Source: Psettodes erumei
Lineage: Eukaryota > Chordata > Actinopteri > Pleuronectiformes > Psettodidae
NCBI GenBank assembly: GCA_016785225.1
Contig: JAFBJZ010000781.1
Location: 3,906,001 to 3,970,000, forward strand
Direction: 5' to 3'
DNA length: 64,000 nucleotides
Shown: piece by piece, positions 39,721 to 51,411 of the stretch
Layout: every line of letters starts with the position of its first letter
Numbering within the stretch: position 1 is the stretch's first letter
Program-made: the position numbers and the translations under genes
Notes under the pieces: generated by a model
The model's input: only the letters and a program-made list of their open reading frames with translations
What the model was told of the DNA's origin: nothing
Database searches by the model: none

Positions 39721-42038
39721 AGACTGACACAGTGTGCCGTAAGGATGGCTCAAATTTATAGCTTCTCTTATGACAAAAGACCTACATCTTCATGGTTCAT
39801 ATTTTACATTACATACTGCCTCATGGTACAAGCATAAAAAAAATGTTTAATATATTATAGCAGGATTGTGCTCACTTTTGACAGACGGCATTAGGCTTAT
39901 CACTCTAAATAGGCAAACAAAACACTTTACACATACATTATTTCAGTACCACTTCCCAAAACATCCAAATAAACACAAAGGAGATAGCTGCTATATATGT
40001 CCTTGAGGAAGGGGAGATATCCTATTCCGCAGCTTCTGTCTGACTGGCTGACACCAAGGTCAAAATGTACACAGCCCTGCTTGGAAAGGAGGGAAAATAG
40101 TCCATCAAGCATGCAGCGAACCAAGCGCCTGCATCCTGGAAAGCGTTGATGCAGGAATACAGGGTCCTCTGAGAATAGAGCCTGCTCGGTAAGCATTTAC
40201 AATGCTCCCTGAGCATTCACAGTGTGTGTTCCTTTTTCCACCTGACCTGTCCTTCTGTTCTCTAGCACAGAGGCGACAACACTTGAGGTCTGCTTTCAGA
40301 AACATCTTTTGTCATGCTCTTGTGAACGCTCAGAAAAACACCTATTAATAGATAATATAAGTCACTACATGTGCCACAAATTTATTTGAAAAACGCTACC
40401 ACAGCTGTCAGAGGGCGTTCATGTAAGTATAATCAAAACCTCATTTTGACAGCATGTAAATTCCTGTAAAACAGTTTGTTATCCGGTATGACAACACACA
40501 TAAGAAGCTGGAGTCCATTGTGGCTCACTACAAGAGAAAAAAAATAAAGGCAGTGGAAAGAGCTCAGCGGTCATTGTAAGAGAGTAACAGAAGAAGAATT
40601 TAGCCTTCGACTGCCAAAGCTAGTGAGTCACATCCGATCTAAGAGATTCTTGTCAGATGTGGGAGAGTGGGAGGTGTGTGTGGGCTGCAGAAATATGATA
40701 TAGAAGTGCCGATCCAGCCTGCGAGCATTTTCTCTTGAACACCCAGAAATTAATCCATCCACCTTGGAAAGTCCTCAAGGCGTTTCACACCAAGGATGTA
40801 ATGTGGTAGAAAAACAGATCTATAGAGTCTTTGTGTGTTTATGTCTGAAAGAGACAGAGGAGACAGAGGAGGAGATGAACAACACACCATATATGCTGTA
40901 AAAATCACATAAGGTGCACTTTGGATGTTTTGTTTAAAACAACTCAATGACAGTGATATCATCCGCTTCCACTCCTGCCTCTGTGCAGATGTGTAACTTG
41001 ACGACAGTGACTATAGTTGCAGCCTGGGAGCAGCTATGCACTCGGTGACCTTCAAAATTGTCTTAAACTGCTGAAAGTATTAACATCACCATTTCAAGTG
41101 CCATATCTTAATTATCATATTCATCTCTATATCCTTCTTGCAGTCCCATATCTTTCTTGTCACTATTTCTCAAAAAAGATTACATCTTTTGATATTTTCA
41201 TCTTTCTCTCCCGTCCATTCACTGTCTGTGTCTGTAGGAACAGTCCTCATTTTGATCCTGGTAATGATTGGTGCCCAGCCAGGTGGCAATAATGTGCCCA
41301 TTCTACTGTGTTTCCTTTCAGGGGTCAGGGGTTCTGGGTGATTAACACACAGGATGTGACCTTTAATCCACTAGCAGCTCCTTGCAGCATTAACCTCCCC
41401 CAGCCTGCATTCAGCTCTGATAATGGCATGTTAATTAATGATGCTCTTTTGAGGCGGCGTCAGCCAGCACTGGAAGCTGCAAGAGCTGGTTAACACCTCG
41501 CACATGTTCTCAAGCAGTCACCCCCTGAATATCAGATACAGAGACGCATACTCAAACCTCACCATGTGACAACCATATGATATTTGAGATTTCTTCAAGA
41601 CCTGTTTAACTTTGTGCTAATATCAACCTCTGTGGGCACATGATTACATATTCCATTGTTAAATTTAGAGGACACCTTTCTGTTAGCAAGTCTCATCAGC
41701 TGTAAAATAAAATATTCTGTGTCATTCGTGAAGAACAGAAAGATTTATGTTATCTTGAACATACCAGCATAGCCATGAATGCATGTTCTAGCAAGCACAA
41801 TGTCAGCCCACTCTCTCTTCCTGTCTCTTCATATCTTTCAAATAAAGCTGCTCATTCAAACACATCTGCAAACATACGCGTTATCCACCCGAAGGACTCT
41901 CATAGCCCCTGCTTATACATATTTAATCAAATATTTACATTTTCTTCTTCACTATTCCTTCTAGAGGCACAGGCAACTGGCAAGTTTTGTCAACACTGGA
42001 TGAGTCAGGGAGATATGAAAGAGAGGCAAAACTGCCCA

Positions 42039-42123
42039 TCCTCCACCCTACTCTGTAGACCTACACTTAAGTGTCTTTATTGAAATGACACTTAAGTGTA
42101 GGTCTACGGAGTAGGGTGGAGGA
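42039..42123. repeat. Near-perfect 37-bp inverted repeat, 11-nt spacer
   Basis: The left arm 42039-42075 and right arm 42087-42123 are reverse complements with one difference, which is a T opposite G (a wobble in RNA). The inner part, ACACTTAAGTGT, is itself palindromic. No target-site duplication is evident. Confidence 0.95.
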
Positions 42124-42369
42124 CAACTAAAGCTGAATACAAAGATGATAATTTACAAAAACTATATGAAAATGTCCAAAGTCAGGTTTCCAATTCAAAC
42201 CATGTTGCACAAAGCAACGTTTCATTTCAAAACGATTACAAAACAATTTTACCGCATCAATTTACCATTCATGTTAACCACGCTCACTGTTTTTATTTAG
42301 TGTGATTGCATGCTAATACTTGCAGTTGAAATCACTGGTGCCCAGCTCGGTGTTAAGTTTTTCTACAAT

Positions 42370-42700
42370 TTAGTTAAATCAAAATTTTGACCTGATAATG
42401 GCACTAAATGGAATAATTCATAAATTTAATCTTCTTTTTAACTTGACCAACTTTGTCACAAAAGCTTAGAAAAGGCAGTCAAATTAATTTTTCTCATGTG
42501 ACAAATTCAACTTTAAACCTGATGATGACACTGAAACAAAAACTGAAGGATTACCAGAGTGATTGCAACTCATCCTGAGGGGAGCATTAATGTCTGTACC
42601 AAATTTCATGGTGATCAATTCAGCAGCTTTGGGGATATTTCAGTCTGGACTAAGTACTGATCGACTGCCCAGCTGCTTGACATTGCCACACACAGACTGA
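42370..42700 (+). repeat. Dispersed fish repeat copy
   Basis: Recognisable blocks are attttgacctgataatggca, catcctgaggggagcattaa, gtaccaaatttcatggtgat and gatatttcagtctggac. The order fits the percomorph repeat named for 46.01-46.33 kb. It is degenerate and has no ORF. Confidence 0.6.
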
Positions 42701-43962
42701 CTGTGTTCACATAGGGTATTTTTACGAACAGAGTAGGAGCCAAATCAGAACAAATGCCTCGTGAAAATTTGGATTAAATGGGAATAAATTACATTATAAA
42801 CATTTCACATTTTGCTGTCAAATTAACACTTTTCTAATGTCACAGCATATTATTTGTACCCATCCAGGTACAAGGTTGACCACTACAGCAAAGACAAAAA
42901 TATGATTTCCACTTCCTCCGTCAGGGCCTCCTTAATTCACCTCCCCCACAGTGGCTCACTGTCTCCTTCCAGTATTTTCGCTCAGTGGTTTTGGAGGTCT
43001 ATTGGCTGGTGGCTCTGTTGGCCAGAGCCTCCCTCCGTAACTTCCTGACCTGGGAGATGCTCTCCTCTGGGCCAAGGCCTGGTCCCCAGCTGGTGTCTGG
43101 GTCTGGGGCTGTGGCTGGCAGCCTCTACTATTAGTGGTGCAGACAGAGTCGAAGGGAAGCTCCACATGTCTTGAAACGTCCTGTTATCAAATAACAATTG
43201 GAAGAATTGGAATAAATTGGGTTCTATTTGTTTTTTATTTAATTTATTGCTGATTATGATGCAGGGTTAATTAATTGACCTCCTGAAAAATAACTTCATG
43301 GAACAAACCCCAGCAAATTATGAGTAATTTCTGAAACAGCAGGTCCTTGATTTTAGATGGGGGTTGACAACAAACATTTCTCCATTCTAACTGATCATAG
43401 ATTTGTATGCTGAAACGATAACTGTTACTAGCCAAATTTATAGTAGATAAAATGTAGGAAAATGATCACGGTTTCCCAAAATTCCAAAGTGACTTTAAAT
43501 AGCTGGTTTTGTTCAACCAATGGGCCATAATCCAATATTTATTTTACAGTGACAAAAATCACTGATCAACTGATTGCAAATACTTGCGATCCATCATCTA
43601 TTGATCAACTACTAATATAAATGACTAATTGCTAAGGCACTAACATGTCCATGTGTCTTTGGGCTGGGAGAGGAAACCAGAGCACCAGAACTCACATTGA
43701 CATAGTCATTATCAACATGGAAACTTCACACAGAGATACTCCAATAATCATAAAGATTATGATACCATAAGAGTTACATTGTTGAGTGTACATTGCTGAA
43801 AGTGAGCGCAGCAATAAATCACCCCTCCCCCTTTCCTTTCTTCTTCCTCCTGTCTCCCCACCTCTTCCCTCTTTACTTTCAGCCCCTTCCAAAATTTAAG
43901 GCAAGAGAAGAGGCCCCTGGCCCAGATACTGGACCCCATCGCCTCATGACATAGCAGTACGT

Positions 43963-43966
<4 letters not shown>

Positions 43967-43995
<29 letters not shown>
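43967..43995. repeat. (GT)14 microsatellite
   Basis: A GT run followed by an imperfect gt/gc extension. Confidence 0.96.
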
Positions 43996-43996
<1 letters not shown>

Positions 43997-46009
43997 ATCT
44001 GTGTGTGCGTGCCTGTGTGTGATTTATGTGCCTTGTCCAGACGCAGTGGAAACTGGGAGTACAGACCCCCCACCCTTTCCTACTCTCCCAACAATGCTCT
44101 CTAAAAATGTGTGTAAGAGGTTTGGGGGAGGTCCCCCTGAGAGGCAAATAGAATTAAGGAGCATATTCGAGTCACTGAAACTATGATATAGCTCCTCAGC
44201 TGACAGCAGGAGCACACACCCAAGTCAGTAGATATTCCCTCACACAGAAACCTGCATGTTTTTGTCTCTCATACCTGCATGTTTTGACACTACACTGCTG
44301 TATAAACTAAAAGATTTGGTTGTGGATCATCCTTTTTCCCTCGAAAATATATAATTCATAATAACAGGATACACTTTAGTATTATGGCTCGGAACTCCTA
44401 TGCTGACATAAGCAATGAATAACGCAAACACACACACACATGCACAGTAACAACATCAGTACTTCCTCTGGCATTAATCTCACACATTTATTCTGGTCAG
44501 TCTACTTGCAGGCAGGAATCCACCAGGACATCTCATGTTGCATATCAACAGTTCCATTTCTGCAGCGTGAGGCTTAAGTAGGTTAGAGGCAGGCATGCAC
44601 ACTCCACTTTCGTCTCCAAGCCCTCCAGGCAGTAAACGATTCTGTCAGAGAGGCTGCTGCTCGTTATCGACGTGCTCACAGGCTGGAAGTTGTGGGCACC
44701 GCAGCGGCTCCTGCACATAGCAATGCAGCCTCTGCCTGTGCCACACAACAGCCACGGGTGATAGAGTACATTATAAATTGGCCATAATAACGTGCACAGA
44801 AACCCAGTCCTACCCTAAAAAGACCTCTGTGGTGAAGTGAATGTGCACCGATTCCAACACAGCACATAGAAATAGATACTGACTGGAAGACTGACTGACA
44901 CTGCCGTCCCTAGAGCTCTGGTGCTGTCGTGACCAAAAAAGAAAAAACATGGCTGGTTTTTAATCTGCTGCAGCTAAAGCCACACCACAACTAGCCTGAA
45001 GCATTTTGACGGTGCGTGCATGCCTTTCAGGTATTTTGAAACAGGGATGTTATTAGATAGCTCGTGTGAAAGTAAACTTCCAGTGACATTTGTGTGCGGG
45101 GGGTGGGGTTAGGTGGGATTGGAGGATGAATTTAGAGAAGAATAACAACAAGGAGATTCATGACCCCTGTTTGTCTGCATGGCTTAGTCTCAGTATTGTA
45201 TTTCATTACTATTTGGGTGTATCTGGAGGATGTGTGCACTGTACTTGGGGGTAGCTGTACTGTATAAATGGAGCCCCTCACAAACCCTGTGACATTTACA
45301 GAAAGGAGTGCACACTATGAAGGATGTGTGGGTGGTTTATGGAGCAAAGGCAGTTAACTTGTATGATCCATGTGTTATACCTGAGATGTCTGACTGGAGC
45401 ACCCCCCCAGGCATACATGTGACAGTGAATTCCATTATCTCCCACCAACCGACCAACCTCCTCATCTAACACACATGTTTCCTATCATGGTCGGGACATT
45501 CCAGGCGTTGTCCAGCATTCCACCAAAAGATCTATCACGTACCAAGCACATCCAGATAAAACAAAGATACACCACACTGAGGAAACCTACTTGGATTCCT
45601 AAGTTTGTGTGCAGAATATATTACGATAAAGGTGAGGGCATTAAGTGGACTTGTTAGCAAATCTGTAGTGAAAACCTAATTCCCATGGAAGCCATTTTAA
45701 ACCTTGTGCATACTGTCACACTGGAGGTGGGAAACTTCCAAGACACACTGCACAGCTCAGCTGTGTCTTACTATTTCCTAATTACATTCACAAAATACAA
45801 ATGTTGCTAAATTGACGGTAAATTTTAATTTCATCAATGCATTAAAGAATATAAATGGATATTGAGAAACAGGTAGGATGTAGCGAGGTATAAAAATGGT
45901 ACTTCTCTGTAGGCCAGCGTGTAAGTGCCATCAAAACACGATGAGTTTCTCAGTCTGGTTGAGGTAATGGCAATATTGATCAATCAGTCTGACCAGTTTT
46001 ATTTGAAAT

Positions 46010-46330
46010 AGCTCAAAAACCTTTCATTCACATGAAATTTGCCACTGATGTAGGTAATTCCCTGATGTTTCATCTCAAGCCTCCAGCAGGTAGCTCAAAA
46101 TACAGTTAATAGATTGGTGCAAAATTTTGTTCAGATGTTCATTATTCCCAGAGGAGTCTGATGGTCCCCCTGACTTTTCCTCTAAATGTTACACATTAAT
46201 CTAAGGTGGTGAACATGATAAACATTGTGCCTGAAAAATGTCTGCATATTAGCATTGTCATTGTTACCATGTTAGCATGAGGTTTTAATTTGGCTCGAAC
46301 CACCAGTACAAGTGGAAGTCAAACAAACTA
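46010..46330 (+). repeat. Dispersed fish repeat copy
   Basis: Recognisable blocks are gttcagatgttcattattcc, ccctgacttttcctctaaat, gtggtgaacatgataaacat and attagcattgtcattgttac. They follow the order that I remember for an abundant percomorph repeat. It is non-coding and decayed. Confidence 0.6.
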
Positions 46331-46506
46331 AGCAACAAGGCCTCCACCACTTGTCACTTGTCTCTGTGGAGCATCTGTGGAAATGATTATTACCGCTGTC
46401 TCGGGGATACCAATATAAATTGTTGGAGAAAAATGTGGGTTTTCCTCCTGTTGTTCAATAATGATTAAACTAAATCCTAGTGTTTAAAATCGACACATAT
46501 TCCAAT

Positions 46507-46507
46507 C

Positions 46508-46537
<30 letters not shown>
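46507..46537. repeat. (AAT)n microsatellite
   Basis: About ten ATA/AAT units in a row. Confidence 0.95.
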
Positions 46538-46538
<1 letters not shown>

Positions 46539-46999
46539 AAATCAAGCTTCATGACTCAAAGCTGTTAAGGTAAAATGATATTTGTTGCTAAAAGCACAAA
46601 ACTGATTATCTTTGTTGCGCTGCATGTCTGGCTCCTTACTTGATTAGTGATGCTTTATACTTGTCATTGTTAGATATGTATGACTGTAAAAGTATTATGG
46701 GCATGCATTTTTTTCCCTTTATCAGAGACTTCACAGAAGAGCTATGGGAAAGAAGGGCAGTGAGTGAGGGACTGAGTGACTGACCAGTGTTAGATGCCAC
46801 TATTTAAGCACAACATATTCTGACCGACACCAAGAGAACAAACAAGCAACAGTAAGCAATAGAACATTGTGCCTCATGGGCCTACAACCACATTTATATT
46901 TAACACACACCGATTGTGCAGAGAAAACCCAGCTCGTCCCATGACACAGCTACAGGCCATGCGTGGTATGTAAACAATGGCTTGTCTTTAATAACCCGA

Positions 47000-47420
47000 G
47001 ACATATACATTTCCTATAGTCAAATGGGCTAAAATGGCGCTAAAGCACTTTCTCGGTTCCCTATGGACATCACGCCAGGAGCGGAAGACATTTTACTCTG
47101 TACATCACACGAGGAAGAGAGTCTGCGGAGCCATCCGTGGAGGCGGATCAGGACAAGATCAATGGGAGTGACAGGGAGTGCAGGAGGCAGCAGGAGATTC
47201 AAAGTAGGCCAATAAATAACATCCTAGTGAGACAGCAACTGCCTCCCCCTCAGCCGCCAACGCCCCATTCCACCCCCGATCCCCCCGAGCCCCGCCGACT
47301 GGGCCCCCTTGATTACTGGCCTCCGAGGGGGGGGATGGAGGCCCCGGCTGCACAATACACCTCTCATACGGGGCCCTCACTCACCTCTTGCCTCCATTTG
47401 TTGGACATTCATCTTTCAGC
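47000..47420. promoter_or_regulatory. Candidate intergenic CpG islet / promoter
   Basis: GC- and CpG-rich DNA stands out from the surrounding AT-rich sequence. AAAATGGCG at 47031-47039 matches the YY1-type motif often found just downstream of CpG promoters. The ATG at 47034 opens a 45-codon plus-strand ORF (to 47171) that I do not recognise. There is no supporting splice structure, so function is undetermined. Confidence 0.35.
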
Positions 47421-48179
47421 ATGTGTGTGAGTTTGTTTAGGGGGTGGGGGCTTAGTGGATGAGGGGCTGGCAGGGCCTGGTGGGGATGGGGATGGAGTGA
47501 CGGGAAGGGGGTGGAGGTCTATGACTGTGTGTGGTGGAGTAGGGAGACTTCTATGTTTTTCACATCTTATCCCTTCCACACCCATCCCCCCTAAACACCA
47601 CTCTATACTCTGTCTTAACCCCCATCCCACACCACTAAGCTCTGCACTGTGATTTCATTGAGTGACTTGGGTGGTTTAAACATTAGCCACTTTGGCTTTT
47701 GCTCCACCGCAGTCAGTTTTTGAAACTGGACTTGTGCCAGCAACAAAAAAACAGATATATAGCTCTGCCTCTGCTGCTTTGATTTCCATCATCCTTGTTT
47801 TAATCTGCCTTTCACAACTGCCTCAAAATTCATTTTAAAAAAGTGCAGTCTTAAATAGCTGGAGTTGTGTGAAAAAACTGGGGATGTGAGGATTTTTTTC
47901 TCCACTATTAACATCTGTTTGCATAATTCAGGTCATTCTTCATAAAAAAAACCCCATCTGACACCACATTATGATATACAATGACAGCTATTGTAACACC
48001 TCATGAGTACTGAAGAAGAGATTATGGATTACGCTCTCAGCCAGGACAGTGGATATGTTGATGGATGTGGATGATCGAATTTGGCACGCACCTGGAAAGA
48101 AGAAACTATAAGTAAGGTTGGCTGTCTTCCCTTGCTTCGGTAAGGAGTGTCTAAATATTTCACAAAGCACAGGCAGATG

Positions 48180-48290
48180 ATGGGCGGGCGGGTGTGCTAG
48201 GTTGGGGAGTGAGGGGCTTGTGCGCCGGGGCCGGCGCTGGTAGGCAGAGCTGGGCCGCACCTCGGCCGAGGTTATCGCTGAGGCTCAGAG
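48180..48290. other. Small CpG-rich islet
   Basis: A short GC-rich segment (gcgccggggccggcgctgg at 48220-48238) lies in otherwise CpG-poor DNA. A minus-strand ORF of about 90 codons crosses it but has no recognisable family. A purine (GA) tract follows at 48411-48490. Confidence 0.4.
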
Positions 48291-48410
48291 AGAATACAGA
48301 GATCCCCTTTGTGGTTCACAGCCACTCGCGTACATGACTGTCATACCACAAGACGTTTGCGTGGAAGATGAGAGCAGCCGAGCGTGGCCGGCTGACAGAA
48401 TCGGGCAGAG

Positions 48411-48490
48411 AGGAAGAGAGAGAGGAGGAGGCAAGCGGGGAAGAAAGAGAGGCCGAGGGAGACAGAAAGAGAGGGAGAGAGAGAGAGGAG
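48411..48490. repeat. GA-rich purine tract
   Basis: Low-complexity run of gag/aga units on the plus strand. Confidence 0.9.
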
Positions 48491-49176
48491 CCGTGAAAAT
48501 GAGTGGGAGGTGGGAGCAGAATATAGTGTAGATCTTGGTGGTAGGTTTTCAAAGTGCCGAATGACACTTCCTATCACTATGTGGGAAGTGGAGCGTGTCA
48601 GCTCCGGTGCTCTCACGCTCAGCTCGGCTCAGCCCCCCCCCCCTTTACCATCATACCCTTGCAATTCAGAGAAATCAGCCAGCAGACCTGTGACTCATCA
48701 TTTAGAGTAATAGGCCTGTCCTGTATTGGCCTCAGGAGTCTTAGCGCTTGTTGGTGGCTTAAGGAGCACAGGGAAATGACTAAACAGAGCAAAGTCGTCT
48801 CATTCAGGGAGCAGGACATCATAGAAATCATGTCATGAACCAGAAAGGCTGCACTTTAAGATTATTCACAACCTGTTGTCGGCCTTTTCTATTCTGGAAG
48901 ATGTCCACCGCACCCACTCTTCCACTGTTTGGCACAGAGCAGCTGCACAGGAATTACTTAGGCTGAAACACCCTGCATAAAAGAACACAAGCAGCTTTTG
49001 GTAAGGAAAGTATAAATTTAGCTTTTTGCTCCAAATGCTAAATAACCATCAAATTGATTAATTCATTTACAGAGAAATGGAACCGAGGCACGTCTGAAGA
49101 GCTGTATTGCCAGTGTGTGCTGCAAAAACCATTGTTTCACCAGCTCTGTGATTTACACTAAAGGGGGTCGCAGTGA

Positions 49177-49190
49177 GTTGCCATGGCAAC
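49177..49190. promoter_or_regulatory. RFX X-box palindrome
   Basis: GTTGCCATGGCAAC is a perfect 14-bp palindrome. It is the textbook two-half-site RFX factor motif. Occupancy is unknown. Confidence 0.55.
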
Positions 49191-50861
49191 CTTTCAGTAT
49201 AGATGGCCTGTTTCTTTTCCAAAAGCGGTGATCATCAGCATGATTGGAGGTGCATCCTTAGCAGGGAGCCCCCGGGGCTGTGTGATCAGTGCCTGGCCGG
49301 GAAATCAGAGAGTGTGGAGAGAATGATAGACAGGATTTGGCCCTTCTCATCTGCAGGGTGTAGCAGGGCTGAGCCCTGACAAGACTAACCTCCACGGGCT
49401 CCATTGTACCTGGGTGTTTCTTCCCCCCACGGTGTGCTGAGCCTGTCTCTGCATCTGTTGCCTCCAGCGCTGCTCGTCTCTTAGGCAACAACAAAGCCCT
49501 CGCCGCGTTGATCTCTTCACCATTGTCGTGTCAACACACGTAATGATTGTCCCACTTCCTATCTGCAAAGCCTGTCATTCGCACGGCTCCTCTGCTCTCC
49601 GACGTGCTTAGGGGGCTCTTGTTCACAGCTCTGTGCAAATGGATGAAAACACCCGACAGTGGAACAGCAGCCCTCATCGCTGGCTTACACATTTGACACT
49701 GTTCAGAGGCTTTAAAGACCCTCCTGAGGTAAACACTCACATGGCGGGAAGGCTGGTGTCAGGCAGCGCAAAGATGAAACCAGCTGTGACAGCCTGAGCA
49801 GCCCTTACCCCACACTGCTTACCCCTGCACCCCACCTAATGCATGACTTTTCCAATGGAAATAAAGATATCAAAATACAAGCCCGCTTTCAAAGGGTGCC
49901 ATGGAGGCTTTCTACACACTGAGCTTCCAGCTGTAAATGCCTCCCTTTCAGTTCCTTAATCACAGAGCTTGTGTTGTTTCTTGGGTTTCAAATCAAAGTA
50001 GAAACACTGCATGTTTACACTTGTGTCGTGAAAGGAGCAGTTACCTCCACCCCTGTCTGCCGTAAACTGACATTCGGATAAGAGGTTGATAGCAGAGAAG
50101 AGGAAAATGGTTCGCATTTATATTTCTCCGATGCACCCTCCTTCAAATGCACGCATTCACAGAGGAGGTGTGAAGCTACTGATGAGATGTATGAACTGAA
50201 GTGGTGTGATTCATCTGCTCGCAACCAGACCATGACAGCTCGCATGCCCTGAAGGGGCTGGCAGACTTCAGAGCACACCAGCTGTTTTAATAAATGTACG
50301 GGACCATCAGAGCTCTTCTTCTTTCTGATTTCCAAGTCTCTCCATGAAGACAAATCCACAAGGGAAGCCTCATTTTTTCCAGTGTAACTAATGGAAGCTG
50401 AGCACGGGGAAGGAGTGATGTCCAGGCCAAAGGAAGTCGCTTTTGCCCATCTGTTCATCTCTCGACCCTCTCTTCCACCTCACCTCCCTTGTCTAACTCC
50501 TTTAGCAGTGAATGTGGCCTCCGAGTGCCAGTGGAGAGAAGAGACGCAGGGGTGGTCACTGAGGAGCAGATGGAAAATTTCAATGAGCTGGAAAATCCAG
50601 AGTGGTGTAGGGCCTCATTCTGAGCGGGTGCAGGGTGATACTGATACAACAGTGCCCCCCCATGGACAAAATCAAATCTCCATTACCTGCCTCAGAAGGC
50701 AAGTTAGGAAAGTTTTTTTTTTTTTAATTGAATGCATTTTCTTCATTGAGAAAGTGAGTTTGCAAAAGGTACATTATGAAGATAAATATTAAGCTCTTGT
50801 GACCCTGCGTTCTCATATGAGGACATTCTATTCTCGGGTTGTTACACCACATTCACAATCG

Positions 50862-50938
50862 ACTGAGCAGTTAGCTCAGGCTGTTAAATGACTGGCTGCT
50901 AATTTATGAGAGCTTGGGTTCAGATCTTTAAAGGGTCA
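50862..50938 (+). tRNA. tRNA-Ile-like pseudogene or tRNA-derived SINE head
   Basis: TTAGCTCAGGCTGTTA matches the tRNA A-box/D-arm. CTGCTAATTTATG resembles the Ile anticodon arm (AAT), and GGGTTCAGATC resembles the B-box/T-arm with one change. The D and acceptor stems do not pair well, so it is unlikely to be a functional tRNA. A short tRNA-derived SINE fragment is an equal alternative. Confidence 0.4.
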
Positions 50939-51079
50939 ATATATTTCTGTGCATATATTCAAAGGAAGAGCAGTTCACTGTCTCACCAATGGGCTCCTCT
51001 GGTTACAATGCTGCTCCTGGCCATGTGTGCATTACTTACCAAAAGAAGTACAAGGAAGGACAACCAGGGAACTGGTGAC

Positions 51080-51411
51080 AGGGTCATGGGCACCCAAGGC
51101 TCATGAATGTACATGGGGCACAAAGGCTGTCCCCTGTGGTCCAGTCCCACGGATGAGCTTATTAGAACACAGTCGTCTGAAAACCTTAATGCTAGCTATG
51201 ATAGAGACCTGTCAGAATCACAGCTTGTTGGGACTTTGGGCCCACGCTGACCCCGTCCACTGCCATATGCTCCTACATTGAGCACGAACCATGGAGAAAT
51301 GGAATAAGGTGTCCTGAACTGATGAATAACGTTGTCTGTTAAATCATATGGATGGCCGGGTCTAGTTCTTTATTCGGGGCACCATGGGAAGAAGGAAGGC
51401 CGCAGGAGGCC
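51080..51411 (+). mobile_element. Degenerate Tc1-type transposase fragment
   Basis: The sequence follows, in order, the internal part of the abundant fish Tc1-like element: gcacccaaggctcatg, aaggctgtcccctgtggtcc, ctgaccccgtccactgcc, a stretch translating to MEKWNKV then TDE, and tggatggccggg, then atgggaagaaggaaggc. Where the family has WSDES around the second catalytic Asp, this copy has stops on both sides (stop-TDE-stop). A segment between the GRV and GEE regions is missing. No terminal inverted repeats were seen. It is a dead fossil. Confidence 0.8.

Noticed and set aside
42039..42123. MicroRNA precursor call for the 42 kb inverted repeat
   Set aside because: The stem is too perfect for a typical animal pre-miRNA and no conserved seed was recognised. 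Reported as an inverted repeat only.
47034..47171. 45-codon ORF starting in the AAAATGGCG motif
   Set aside because: No recognisable protein and no splice support. Kept only as a note in the CpG islet entry.
50862..50938. Functional tRNA-Ile gene
   Set aside because: The D and acceptor stems do not pair and the T-arm has a substitution. It is listed only as tRNA-like.
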